Shown in pieces: positions 1 to 8,413 of a stretch of 64,000 bases of DNA. Source of the stretch: Gammaproteobacteria bacterium (lineage in GTDB: Bacteria > Pseudomonadota > Gammaproteobacteria > Enterobacterales > Neiellaceae); contig JAFOOX010000051.1 in NCBI GenBank assembly GCA_017425245.1, positions 1-64,000 of the forward strand, in the 5' to 3' direction. The stretch's first letter is position 1, and every line of letters starts with the position of its first letter. The position numbers were made by a program, and so were the translations under genes. The notes beneath the pieces were generated by a model, which worked only from the letters and a program-made list of their open reading frames with translations, ran no database searches and was not told where the DNA came from.

Positions 1-79
1 ATTTTCAAGTATCTCGTAGCGTATCGATCGTCTATTGCGTCGATTCACTACAAGCACCCACACAGATTGCCTGTCCATC

Positions 80-92
80 TTGTTAAAGAACC
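80..92 (-). promoter_or_regulatory. rRNA leader boxA antitermination element
   Basis: Read on the minus strand this is GGTTCTTTAACAA, which matches the E. coli rRNA leader boxA (TGCTCTTTAACAA) in its core. It is followed downstream (positions 79 to about 45) by sequence resembling the conserved GACAATCTGTGTGGG stretch that precedes 16S rRNA in enteric and related bacteria. NusB/NusE are known to bind boxA and set up rRNA antitermination. The 16S gene itself must lie beyond the left edge, transcribed leftwards. Confidence 0.75.
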
Positions 93-128
93 GAGGAAGT
101 CGCATCAGCGCTTCGTCGTGAGGCGCGC

Positions 129-156
129 ATTCTACTGTCGCGCTCCTCGTTGTCAA
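129..156 (-). promoter_or_regulatory. rRNA operon promoter P2
   Basis: On the minus strand TTGACA (156-151) is separated by 16 bases from TAGAAT (134-129), followed by a GC-rich discriminator starting GCGCGCC. The 16-base spacer and GC discriminator are typical of rRNA promoters that respond to ppGpp/DksA. It lies about 95 bases downstream of a near-identical promoter, giving the usual P1-P2 tandem. Confidence 0.8.
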
Positions 157-222
157 GCGGCTATTTCAGCCCTCACAACCCTTCTCCTGGCGCCTCTCGG
201 CTAGCCCGTCGAAGTGGGGCGC

Positions 223-250
223 ATTCTAGCGAGGGCAACGCCAGTGTCAA
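223..250 (-). promoter_or_regulatory. rRNA operon promoter P1
   Basis: On the minus strand TTGACA (250-245), a 16-base spacer and TAGAAT (228-223) are followed by a GCGCCCC discriminator. An A/T-rich patch around 262-272 (AAAAAATGTA on the minus strand) sits where an UP element would be. Together with the second promoter and boxA downstream, this shows that a ribosomal RNA operon begins here and runs off the left edge. Confidence 0.8.
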
Positions 251-423
251 CGGGGGGCTACGTACATTTTTTCAGGGGACGATTTGCGATGCTGTTAAAA
301 CTTTAGCCATTTGATCAGGGATGAAGCGGGGCGAGGTGGCTAACATGGGCCCTTCTCCGGAGCCGACGGCCGGCCCGGACTATTGATGTGTTATCACTCC
401 ATTGATTCCAGAGGATTCTTTCC

Positions 424-897
424 ATGATTCAAGCCCCTTCGGTGCGCGCCGTCATTCTGGCGGTGATCGCTGCCAGTGCCGCCTTTGGTGTCGGCTTTGT
501 TGTCCCTGCAGAAGGCGCCTTGGCCGGCGCCATCACCGCTGCCTGTGCCTTCATCGCCGCCTTGCTGCCCGTGCTCTTTGCTGCCCCAACCCGCAACGCG
601 GAAGCGGAAGAAGAGATTCCATACGTCGGCGAGACCCGTACCCTCTATGTCGGCAACTTGCCCTATCGCGCCAATGAAGTGGCCGTGCGCAAACTGTTTC
701 AACAGTACGGCCGGGTGGTGAATGTGCGCTTGATGAAGGATCGCGATACCGGCAAGCGCAAGGGCTACGGCTTTGTCGAGATGGCCGCAGGCGATGCCGA
801 AGGTGCCGCCTCCGCCCTCAATGACTCCGAGTTCCAGCAACGGACTCTCAAGGTCCGTGAGGCCAAGGAGCGCCGCGAACTGGAAGGCGCCGACTAA
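424..897 (+). CDS. membrane-anchored RRM RNA-binding protein
   Basis: This encodes 157 residues. Residues about 9-27 and 31-53 are two hydrophobic segments, so the N-terminus probably forms a membrane hairpin. Residues about 72-150 form one RNA recognition motif, with RNP2 LYVGNL (74-79) and RNP1 KGYGFVEM (113-120). The protein therefore probably binds single-stranded RNA close to the inner membrane; its target is unknown. The start follows an AGAGGA ribosome-binding site. It is transcribed divergently from the rRNA operon and its stop overlaps the murI stop by 4 bases, tail to tail. Cytoplasmic glycine-rich RRM proteins are common in bacteria; the membrane anchor is the unusual part. Confidence 0.85.
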   Translation: MIQAPSVRAVILAVIAASAAFGVGFVVPAEGALAGAITAACAFIAALLPVLFAAPTRNAEAEEEIPYVGETRTLYVGNLPYRANEVAVRKLFQQYGRVVNVRLMKDRDTGKRKGYGFVEMAAGDAEGAASALNDSEFQQRTLKVREAKERRELEGAD

Positions 898-1682
898 CCG
901 GCGCTGACCAGCACCGGCTCGCCGAAGCCGCGCCCAGCGAAGGCTGACTCCTGACGGGTCAGCCTTTCGTTTATCTGGGTCACGTACAACTGCCCTGCCC
1001 CGCTGTCGCCGCCGCTCGCCGGCTGCAGCAACTGGTCCAGCCGTCGGGCAATAGCCGCCCCACTGTCAATCAACTGCACCTGCTCGCCCAGCAGCTCCTG
1101 CAGTTCGTCACGCAACAGCGGGAAGTGGGTACAACCCAGCACCACCACCTCTGGCGGCGCAGCCAGCCAGGGTTTCAGCACCTGCTGCAACTCACCCATG
1201 TCGATTTGCTCTCCGGCCAGTTTGGCTTCTGCCAGGGCGACCAGCCGTGAGCTGCCCAGCAACCTGACCCGGCAGTGGCTGGCAAACTGGCTGATCAGAT
1301 CACGGGTGTAGGGACGGGCAACGGTACCCGGGGTGGCCAGCAGGCCAATGTCACCATGTTCGGCCAGCAGCGCTGCCGGCTTGATGGCCGGCACGACGCC
1401 AACCACCGGGATGTTCAGAGCGGCACGCAGCGGCGGCAGGATCAGGGTACTGGCGGTGTTGCAGGCCACCACCACCACATCCACTGCGGCCTCGGCCACT
1501 CGCTGGCAGATGAGCGCGCAGGCGCCATCGATCAGGGTCTGCTCAGCCAGCTCGCCATAAGGGAAACGGGCGTTGTCCATCAGATAGAGGGCACCCAGAT
1601 CGGGCCGCAACAGACGGATCTCGTCCCACACCGACAAACCGCCGACGCCTGAATCAAATACCAGTACCTGCTGTACGCCCAC
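894..1682 (-). CDS. murI: glutamate racemase
   Basis: MurI interconverts L- and D-glutamate to supply D-Glu for peptidoglycan precursors in the cytoplasm. The 262-residue product shows the family landmarks: DSGVGG at 10-15, the first catalytic cysteine in ACNTAS (Cys74) and the second in GCTHFP (Cys184). I chose a GTG start preceded by AGGCAG, which places the DSG motif at the usual distance from the N-terminus; an upstream ATG at 1829 would add 49 poorly conserved residues and overlap trmA. It is divergent from trmA, with 138 bases between them. Confidence 0.93.
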   Translation of the reverse strand: MGVQQVLVFDSGVGGLSVWDEIRLLRPDLGALYLMDNARFPYGELAEQTLIDGACALICQRVAEAAVDVVVVACNTASTLILPPLRAALNIPVVGVVPAIKPAALLAEHGDIGLLATPGTVARPYTRDLISQFASHCRVRLLGSSRLVALAEAKLAGEQIDMGELQQVLKPWLAAPPEVVVLGCTHFPLLRDELQELLGEQVQLIDSGAAIARRLDQLLQPASGGDSGAGQLYVTQINERLTRQESAFAGRGFGEPVLVSAG

Positions 1683-1820
1683 GCGACTTCTGCCTTGCAA
1701 CCAACCACCGAGTTTGGCGCGGCTACTGTAAAAGGGGTGGGGGCGCGGTGCAAATGCAGTCCTTGCGTGTCGCTGGCGCCGGCCTAAAATCTGCGCCCCG
1801 GTCACCGCGCGAGCAGAACC

Positions 1821-2897
1821 ATGTCCCATATCGAATATCAGCAGCAGCTGGAAGCCAAAGTTGAACAGCTGACGCAGCTGCTCTCCCCTTTTAGTGCGCC
1901 GCCGCTAACCGTTTGGCCATCTCCGCCAGCCCACTATCGCATGCGCGCCGAGTTCCGCATCTGGCACAGCGGCGATGATCTCTTTCATGCCATGTTCGAC
2001 AGCCAGACCCGCAAGCCTTATCGGGTCGACCAGTTTGCGCCAGCTGCCCTGCTCATCAATCAATTGATGACCGCCCTGATCGACGCGATCCGCGACAACG
2101 CCAGCCTCAGGCGCAAGCTGTTTCAGGTCGATTATCTAGTGTCGACCCGCGGTGAAGCGGTGATTTCGCTGCTCTATCACCGTCAGCTGGACGAGCAGTG
2201 GCAGGCCGATGCTGAACAGCTACGCCAGACCCTGAGCGCCATCGCCCCGCTCAGCCTGATTGGTCGGGCGCGCAAGCAGAAGCTGATCCTCGGCGAAGAT
2301 GCTCTGGAGGAGCAGTTCACGGTCAAGGGCCGCTGCTACCGTTACCGCCAGACCGAAAACGCTTTCAGCCAGCCCAACGCCGCCACCTGTCAGGCGATGC
2401 TCGACTGGGCTACCGACGTCACCGCCGGCAGCGAGGGCGATCTGCTGGAACTCTATTGCGGCAACGGCAATTTCACCCTGCCACTGGCGGCCAACTACCG
2501 TCGGGTGCTGGCCACCGAACTGGCGCGAGTGTCAGTGACCTCAGCTGAGTGGGCACTGGCCGCCAGTGGCGTGACCAATGTGCAGGTGATGCGATTGCCG
2601 GCCGAAGAGGTGGCCGCGGCGCTGCTGGATGGCCAGCAGCAGCTGGGCAAGACTGACCTGTCGGGCTGGGACTGTCGCACTCTGCTCGTCGATCCGCCAC
2701 GCGCCGGGCTGGATGAGGCCAGCCGGGCGTTGGCCGGGCGCTTTGAGCGTATCCTCTATATCTCCTGCAGCCCGGAGTCGCTGGCCCGCGATCTGGCCAG
2801 CTGGCAGCACAGCCACCGCATTGAAGCAGCAGCGCTGTTCGACCAGTTCCCATTCACCGACCATATTGAAAGCGGTGTCTACTTGGTCCGCCGCTAA
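1821..2897 (+). CDS. trmA: tRNA (uracil-5-)-methyltransferase
   Basis: TrmA methylates U54 of tRNA to ribothymidine using S-adenosylmethionine. The 358 residues (E. coli enzyme: 366) include the SAM site ELYCGNGNF (about 210-218), the DPPRAG motif (291-296) and the catalytic cysteine in ISCSPES (Cys316). The expected iron-sulfur cluster of the paralogues RlmC/RlmD is not seen. Its end is 4 bases from the end of fabR, which points the other way, the same trmA/fabR/sthA neighbourhood as in E. coli (there with yijD in between). Confidence 0.95.
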   Translation: MSHIEYQQQLEAKVEQLTQLLSPFSAPPLTVWPSPPAHYRMRAEFRIWHSGDDLFHAMFDSQTRKPYRVDQFAPAALLINQLMTALIDAIRDNASLRRKLFQVDYLVSTRGEAVISLLYHRQLDEQWQADAEQLRQTLSAIAPLSLIGRARKQKLILGEDALEEQFTVKGRCYRYRQTENAFSQPNAATCQAMLDWATDVTAGSEGDLLELYCGNGNFTLPLAANYRRVLATELARVSVTSAEWALAASGVTNVQVMRLPAEEVAAALLDGQQQLGKTDLSGWDCRTLLVDPPRAGLDEASRALAGRFERILYISCSPESLARDLASWQHSHRIEAAALFDQFPFTDHIESGVYLVRR

Positions 2898-2901
2898 CCC
2901 G

Positions 2902-3516
2902 TTAGGCGACCGGTTCCTTGTGTGCCACTGAGGCGCCACGGGCGACAAAGCGCAGCTGGCGGATCACCCGTTCAGCCAGCTCGGCGCGCTGTTCATCATT
3001 CATGTCCAGCGCGTCGGCACCAGCCGAGAACACCAGCACCACCATCGCCTCCGCCTGGATCTCGGCATCACGCTGGTTGATGCCAGTGTGTTGCTGCAGG
3101 TAGTGAGAGAGTTCGGCGATGAAGTGGCGGATCTCGCGGGCCACGGCAAAGCGGAACGGGGCCGAGGTGCCCGAGCGCTCGCGCAGCAGCAACCGGAAGA
3201 CGTTAGGGTTGCTGGCCACAAACTCCATGAAGGTGTTGACCGAAATGCAGATCACGCTGCCGCCATCGGCGATGCGCTGGCGGGCCTGACGCATCAGCCG
3301 CCGCAGGGTTAGTCCGGCTTCATCCACCAGCGTCAGCCCCAGCTCGTCCATGTCGCGGAAGTGGCGATAAAAAGAGGTGGGGGCGATACCGGCCTCGCGC
3401 GCGACCTCGCGCAGACTGAGACTGGCCAGGCTGCGCTCTGCCGACAACTGGGCCAGCGCCGCCTCGATCAGGGTCTGACGGGTTTTCTCTTTCTGTTGGG
3501 CACGCACACCGGACAC
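2902..3516 (-). CDS. fabR: TetR-family repressor of unsaturated fatty acid synthesis
   Basis: FabR represses fabA/fabB-type genes in response to the ratio of unsaturated to saturated acyl chains. The N-terminal helix-turn-helix is almost identical to E. coli FabR ([20 protein letters not shown]), and the ligand domain keeps TFMEF and [11 protein letters not shown]. The chosen GTG start gives [13 protein letters not shown], matching the E. coli N-terminus and lying 7 bases after AGGAG; an ATG at 3540 would add 8 residues. It is divergent from sthA, the arrangement known in E. coli. No clear FabR palindrome is visible in the gap. Confidence 0.93.
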   Translation of the reverse strand: MSGVRAQQKEKTRQTLIEAALAQLSAERSLASLSLREVAREAGIAPTSFYRHFRDMDELGLTLVDEAGLTLRRLMRQARQRIADGGSVICISVNTFMEFVASNPNVFRLLLRERSGTSAPFRFAVAREIRHFIAELSHYLQQHTGINQRDAEIQAEAMVVLVFSAGADALDMNDEQRAELAERVIRQLRFVARGASVAHKEPVA

Positions 3517-3654
3517 CACCACTCTCCTGCCTGACTGCATAACGCCAGCCAGTCTAGTTCAGCCAAAGGTGCAAGGATAGAGACTGCACAGAGCGCTGGG
3601 AACGCAGCCAAGCCCACGTTAAGCTTGGTAAAACGCCAAGCCCGCAGGTCGTCC

Positions 3655-5073
3655 ATGAGCACAGCCGCCAGCCCCCAGATCCATACCACCACCGATGTGG
3701 TGATCATCGGCTCGGGACCCGGCGGCGAGGGGGCGGCCATGAATCTGGCCAAAAGGGGCAAACAGGTGGTAGTGGTAGAGCGTCACCCGGAGGTGGGCGG
3801 CGGCTGCACCCATTGGGGCACCATCCCCAGCAAGGCGCTGCGCCATGCGGTCAGCCGGCTGGTGGAGTTCAACAGCAATCCGCTGCTGGCCGGCTATCGC
3901 AACCCGCAGCAGCTGACCTTCGCCGAGATCCTCAAGCATGCCCAGTCGGTGATCGGTCGCCAGACGCGGATGCGCAGCAGCTTTTACCACCGCAATCAGG
4001 TGCGGGTGATCCACGGCGAAGCGCGGCTGGCCGGCGATGGCCTGATCGATGTGGTACTGAGCGATGGCGCGGTGGAGCGGCTGCAGTGCCAGCAACTGCT
4101 GATCGCCACCGGCTCGCGCCCCTACCGGCCAGCCGATGTGGATTTCAACCATCCACGCGTTTACGACAGCGACACCATCCTCAGCCTCAACCACCATCCG
4201 CGCCACATCATCATCTATGGCGCCGGGGTTATTGGCTGCGAGTACGCCTCCATCTTCCGCGCCTTGGGGTGCAAAGTAACGCTGATCGACACCCGCGACC
4301 GGCTGCTGTCATTCCTCGATGCCGAGATCTCCGACGCCCTGAGTTATCACCTGCGTCAGGGTGGCGTGATCATTCGCCACCGAGAAGAGTACGAGAGCAT
4401 CACTGGTCAGGATGACGGGGTGGTGGTCAATCTCAAGTCAGGCAAGAAGATCAAGGCTGACTGCCTGCTGTTCGCCAACGGCCGCACCGGCAACACCGAC
4501 ACGCTGGCACTCGACCGCGTGGGGCTTAAGGCCAACCATCGCGGCCAGCTGGAGGTGGATGAGCATTACCGCACCAGCAACCCCAACATCTATGCCGTGG
4601 GCGATGTGATCGGCTATCCCAGCTTGGCCAGCGCCGCCTACGATCAGGGGCGGCTGGCGGCCGATGCCATGATCGATGGCCATGCCCCGGCCAAGCTGAT
4701 CGAGAATATCCCAACCGGCATCTACACCATTCCCGAGATCAGCTCCATTGGCAAAAACGAGCAGGAGCTGACTGCCGCATGCGTGCCCTATGAGGTGGGT
4801 CAGGCCAACTTCAACAATCTGGCCCGCGCCCAGATCGCCGATTCCGGGGTGGGCTGTCTTAAGCTGCTCTTTCACCGTGAAACGCGCGCCATTCTCGGCA
4901 TCCACTGCTTCGGCGTGAACGCCTCGGAGATCGTTCATATCGGCCAAGCGATCATGGAGCAACAGGGTAGCGCCAACAGCATCGACTACTTCGTACGCAC
5001 CACCTTCAACTACCCCACCATGGCCGAGGCCTATCGGGTGGCGGCACTCAACGGTATCAACCGCCTGTTCTGA
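3655..5073 (+). CDS. sthA: soluble pyridine nucleotide transhydrogenase
   Basis: SthA is a cytoplasmic FAD enzyme that transfers hydride between NADPH and NAD+. The 472-residue sequence has the FAD dinucleotide fold IGSGPGGEG near residue 20, the NAD fold [14 protein letters not shown] near 195, and the C-terminal [17 protein letters not shown]. The active-site disulfide of related reductases is absent: [13 protein letters not shown] keeps only one cysteine, as in E. coli SthA. ATG 3655 is preferred; a TTG at 3625 would add ten residues. A GCTTGG/CCAAGC hairpin (3623-3641) lies just before the start. Its end overlaps the end of cysQ by 17 bases. Confidence 0.95.
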   Translation: MSTAASPQIHTTTDVVIIGSGPGGEGAAMNLAKRGKQVVVVERHPEVGGGCTHWGTIPSKALRHAVSRLVEFNSNPLLAGYRNPQQLTFAEILKHAQSVIGRQTRMRSSFYHRNQVRVIHGEARLAGDGLIDVVLSDGAVERLQCQQLLIATGSRPYRPADVDFNHPRVYDSDTILSLNHHPRHIIIYGAGVIGCEYASIFRALGCKVTLIDTRDRLLSFLDAEISDALSYHLRQGGVIIRHREEYESITGQDDGVVVNLKSGKKIKADCLLFANGRTGNTDTLALDRVGLKANHRGQLEVDEHYRTSNPNIYAVGDVIGYPSLASAAYDQGRLAADAMIDGHAPAKLIENIPTGIYTIPEISSIGKNEQELTAACVPYEVGQANFNNLARAQIADSGVGCLKLLFHRETRAILGIHCFGVNASEIVHIGQAIMEQQGSANSIDYFVRTTFNYPTMAEAYRVAALNGINRLF

Positions 5074-5887
5074 GACGGCTGCTGGGGCGCAGCCACTGCG
5101 CCCAGGGCAGCGCATCGTCGCCGATGGCAATGAAATCAGGGTTGCCCAACCCCTCGTCATGGTTGTAGGGCAAAGGCTGCAGTCGAGTGTCCACCACCCG
5201 CCCACCCGCTTCGCTGAGGATGCACTGGGCAGCGGCCGTGTCCCACTCGCCGGTCGGCCCCAACCGCAGATAGCAATCCGCCGCCCCTTCCGCCACCAGG
5301 CAGCATTTGAGGGTGGCACCGCCAAAGGGCAGGAAGGTCACCTCACGGTCGATCTGCAGTTGCTGACGGATCGGGGCCAAAGGCTGACGGCGGCTGATGG
5401 CTACGGTGATCGGTTCGCCCGGTTGGCGGCGAGCGATGGCAATGGGCCGCACGCGCCCTCCTTCAGCCCGGAACACGCCAGCACCGCGCAGGGCGAAATA
5501 GCTGACGCCAAGGATCGGCGCATGGATCACTCCGGCGACCGGCTGCCCCTCCTCCATCAGGGCGATGGAAACGGCAAAGTCGCCGCTGCCCGCGACAAAC
5601 TCGCTGGTGCCATCGAGCGGGTCGATCAAAAAATAACGGGACCATCGCTGACGCTGGGCAAAGGGTACGCCGGCATCCTCTTCCGACAGTACCGGCGTAT
5701 CCGGCTCCAGTTCGCGCAGGGTGCGGGCAAGAAAGGCGTGGGCGGCCAGATCGGCACTGGTGACCGGCGTGTCATCACCCTTGATCTGTTCCTCATAGCG
5801 ACCGCTGTGGTAGAAGCCGGCGATAATTTCGCCAGTCTCCACCGCCAGCGCCCGCAGATCGTTGATCAGCGCCAGCGGCGAGCTCAT
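5057..5887 (-). CDS. cysQ: 3'(2'),5'-bisphosphate nucleotidase CysQ
   Basis: CysQ removes the 3'-phosphate from PAP produced in sulfate assimilation. The 276-residue protein belongs to the inositol monophosphatase fold: metal-binding DPLDGTSEF (about 90-98), an SEED segment before it (about 69-72) and a GEWDTAAAQ motif near residue 215. It follows nudE with a 4-base ATGA overlap, so the two are translationally coupled. It ends inside the 3' end of sthA, leaving no space for a terminator between the convergent genes. Confidence 0.93.
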   Translation of the reverse strand: MSSPLALINDLRALAVETGEIIAGFYHSGRYEEQIKGDDTPVTSADLAAHAFLARTLRELEPDTPVLSEEDAGVPFAQRQRWSRYFLIDPLDGTSEFVAGSGDFAVSIALMEEGQPVAGVIHAPILGVSYFALRGAGVFRAEGGRVRPIAIARRQPGEPITVAISRRQPLAPIRQQLQIDREVTFLPFGGATLKCCLVAEGAADCYLRLGPTGEWDTAAAQCILSEAGGRVVDTRLQPLPYNHDEGLGNPDFIAIGDDALPWAQWLRPSSRLRTGG

Positions 5888-6453
5888 GGCCGGCTCCGCA
5901 GCTGCTCGCGCAGCAGAAATAGAGCCGCCAGGCAGCGGCTTTCGTGCAGGGCGTCGCTGGCCAACAGTTCATCGAGGCGCTCAAGCGGCCAGCGCAGCAG
6001 TTGCAACGGCTCGGGTTCATCCCCTTCCAGTGGCGCCGGGTAGAGATCCTCGGCCAGCCAGATCTGGATACGACTGCCCATGTAGGTGGGTGCGGTAGTC
6101 AAGGTGCGCAGGTGCGTCAAGCGGTGGGCGGCAAAGCCGGCCTCCTCCTGCAGTTCGCGCAGGGCCGCCGCTTCGGCATTTTCCCCCGGATCCACCAGCC
6201 CTTTGGGCAGCCCCAGTTCATAACAATGGGTACCGGCGGCATATTCGCGCACCAGCAGCAGCGCATCGCCGTCGATGGGGACAATCATCACCGCATCACG
6301 ACCTGAACCGCGCAACCGTTCGTAATGGCGTTCGGCGCCATTGCTGAAACGCAGATGCAGCCCCTCGACGGTGAACAGCCGGCTGCGGGCCAGCGGCGTC
6401 CGTTCGAGAATGGTCGGCAACGGCAGGTCGGAGGTCGAGTTCAAGTCATCCAT
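5884..6453 (-). CDS. nudE: ADP compounds hydrolase NudE
   Basis: NudE is a Nudix hydrolase acting on ADP-ribose, Ap3A and NADH. Of 189 residues, the Nudix box runs GLVDPGENAEAAALRELQEE (about 92-111), with the expected G-x5-E-x7-REUxEE pattern. The TAPTYMGSRIQIWLAEDLYPA segment downstream is typical of the NudE subgroup (only part of it is needed for recognition). The gene starts 59 bases from yrfG, which is divergent, and runs into cysQ; nudE/yrfG is also a divergent pair in E. coli. Confidence 0.93.
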   Translation of the reverse strand: MDDLNSTSDLPLPTILERTPLARSRLFTVEGLHLRFSNGAERHYERLRGSGRDAVMIVPIDGDALLLVREYAAGTHCYELGLPKGLVDPGENAEAAALRELQEEAGFAAHRLTHLRTLTTAPTYMGSRIQIWLAEDLYPAPLEGDEPEPLQLLRWPLERLDELLASDALHESRCLAALFLLREQLRSRP

Positions 6454-6512
6454 TGGGCAAGGAGGCGCTGCTTGCGTACACTGCCACCCTGTATAACCGA
6501 TCGGAGAGACAA

Positions 6513-7193
6513 ATGCTCGACTGGGCCGTCATCGATACCGTATTGCTCGACATGGATGGCACTCTGCTCGATCTCCATTACGACAACCATTTCTGGCTCG
6601 ACCACCTGCCGCGCCGCTATGGCGAACACCGGGGGCTGACCACCGAAGCAGCCAAAGCAGAGTTGCTGCACGCCTACGAACAGCTACGCGGCACTCTGGA
6701 CTGGTATTGCCTCGACTACTGGGAGCAGCGGCTGGCGCTGCCATTGATGAGTTTCAAGGAGGAGGTAGCCGACAAGATCCGCCTGCGCCCCGACAGCCTG
6801 CCCTTTCTCAGCGCCCTGCGCCAATCAGGCCGCCAGTTGATCCTGCTGACCAACGCCCACCCGCGGGCGGTGACACTCAAGTTTGCCCGCACCGGTCTCG
6901 GCCAGCATCTGGATCTGGTACTGTCGACCCACAGCTTTGGTGCTCCGAAAGAGGATCAACGACTATGGCAGCGAGTCCGCGCCCAGATCGGCTATGACCC
7001 GCAACGCACACTGCTGGTGGACGACAACGAGTCGGTGCTCAAGGCCGCGCGGCAGGCCGGCATCGGCCAGCTGCTGGCCGTAGCCAACCCCGACAGCAAC
7101 CGCCCGTCGCGGCCCCTGCCGGGGTTCGTCAACACTCACAATTTCATCGAGCTGCTCAACGCCATCAAGGCGCCGCGTCAGCTCCCTGTTTAA
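6513..7193 (+). CDS. yrfG: GMP/IMP nucleotidase YrfG
   Basis: This is a haloacid dehalogenase-fold 5'-nucleotidase that dephosphorylates purine monophosphates. It has 226 residues when started at the ATG after GGAGAG. Motif I is DMDGTLLDL (13-21), motif II is LLTNAHP and motif III/IV is LLVDDNESVL. An in-frame start at 6453 would overlap the divergent nudE start and is not supported. The 3' end overlaps gspN by 29 bases tail to tail. Confidence 0.93.
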   Translation: MLDWAVIDTVLLDMDGTLLDLHYDNHFWLDHLPRRYGEHRGLTTEAAKAELLHAYEQLRGTLDWYCLDYWEQRLALPLMSFKEEVADKIRLRPDSLPFLSALRQSGRQLILLTNAHPRAVTLKFARTGLGQHLDLVLSTHSFGAPKEDQRLWQRVRAQIGYDPQRTLLVDDNESVLKAARQAGIGQLLAVANPDSNRPSRPLPGFVNTHNFIELLNAIKAPRQLPV

Positions 7194-7938
7194 ACGAGCC
7201 ACTGAATTCAAGCTGGAAGCCGGCGCCTTGATCTTCAGCGATTAACGCCAGCCCCTGACGCACCTCAACTGGCACCGTAGGCGCGGGGGAAATAAGAGCG
7301 CTGACCCGATAGGCAGATTCAGCCATCAGCCGCAGATCGGCGCTGATACCGAGCTGGCCAGCATCATTGACGTGCGCGGTCAACTCCCCCTGCTCACACC
7401 CCAGCTCAACAGCGTAAGGGCCGAGCGGCAGAGGTTCACGCAGCATCTGGTTATGCAGTTTGGCGTTGTCCCAGCCGAGAGTGCCCTGTACCTCCTGACA
7501 CCAGGGACGGCCGCTGCGGACGCTGGCTAGATCCAGGCGAATCAGGCCAGCCACCGTCTGCGGCAATGGCAGGGCGAACAGGTTGACCAACGGCTGAGCA
7601 GGCACTTGCAGCGTCAGATCGCGGGCACCGACGCTCAGCGGTGAAGCCCATACCTGACCGCGCATGAAGCTGTCGCCATCGAGTGAGCTCTCTACCTTCA
7701 GCGACAGCCGCGCCAACAGCAGGGCCCAAGGTTCCAGTTCGAAGCGAACGTCATCGAAGCGGATCCCCATCAGCATCAGGTTGTCGATGCGTCCATGCCA
7801 TAGCGTGCCACTGACATAACCAATGCTGACCCCCGGCGGCAGCGGCACCCAGCCGGCGACCAGACGGGCGGGAATGGTGGCGATCAATGCCAGCAGAAAA
7901 AAAATGGCGCCAGCGATCCAGGCAACGCGACTATTCAC
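7165..7938 (-). CDS. gspN: type II secretion system protein N
   Basis: GspN is the last gene of the type II secretion operon and is an accessory inner-membrane protein with one N-terminal membrane segment (about 7-26) and a periplasmic domain. The 257 residues include a GYVSGTLWHGR segment typical of GspN/ExeN. The family is present in Aeromonas and Vibrio systems and absent from many others; in Aeromonas it has been reported as dispensable. It is 1 base downstream of gspM and its end overlaps yrfG. Confidence 0.9.
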   Translation of the reverse strand: MNSRVAWIAGAIFFLLALIATIPARLVAGWVPLPPGVSIGYVSGTLWHGRIDNLMLMGIRFDDVRFELEPWALLLARLSLKVESSLDGDSFMRGQVWASPLSVGARDLTLQVPAQPLVNLFALPLPQTVAGLIRLDLASVRSGRPWCQEVQGTLGWDNAKLHNQMLREPLPLGPYAVELGCEQGELTAHVNDAGQLGISADLRLMAESAYRVSALISPAPTVPVEVRQGLALIAEDQGAGFQLEFSGSFKQGADAAP

Positions 7939-7939
7939 A

Positions 7940-8413
7940 TCAACCCCTTGTCAATTCCAGACGGCGGACCTTAACCCGGCCACCATTGTCACTGCGGGCC
8001 AGATCGACGCTGTTGACGACGATGCCGTGGTCACGCTGCAACTGCTCCAGCAGCGCCAACAGGCTGCTCCATGACACTTCGTCGATCCACACCTGCAGGC
8101 CATTGCCTTGGGGTTGCAGCCGGCTGATGGTGATGTTGTGGCGGCGGGCCGCCTCGTTGATCACGGTGGTCAGAGTGCTGCTGTCGATGGCGCCCGCGGC
8201 TGTCTGCGGGCCAGCTGCCAGTACCGTTTCAGCCTGCACCTTGAGCCAGGCCAGATCACGCTCGGTGTTGGCCAGCTGCTGGGCTCGGCCATTGGCCGCC
8301 GCCGACAGCGGGGCCCACAGCCCCCAATAGAGGATCGCCAGCAGCGTCAGGCCGCCGCAAATCAACACCAAACGCTGCTCGCGCTCGGCCAACTGTTCCC
8401 ACCAGGCTCTCAT
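7940..8413 (-). CDS. gspM: type II secretion system protein M
   Basis: GspM is a bitopic inner-membrane protein that pairs with GspL in the assembly platform. The 157-residue product starts MRAWWEQLAEREQRL, followed by a membrane helix around 18-35 (LICGGLTLLAILYWGLW) and a ferredoxin-like periplasmic domain. The start overlaps the gspL stop by 4 bases, so translation is likely coupled. Confidence 0.92.
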   Translation of the reverse strand: MRAWWEQLAEREQRLVLICGGLTLLAILYWGLWAPLSAAANGRAQQLANTERDLAWLKVQAETVLAAGPQTAAGAIDSSTLTTVINEAARRHNITISRLQPQGNGLQVWIDEVSWSSLLALLEQLQRDHGIVVNSVDLARSDNGGRVKVRRLELTRG

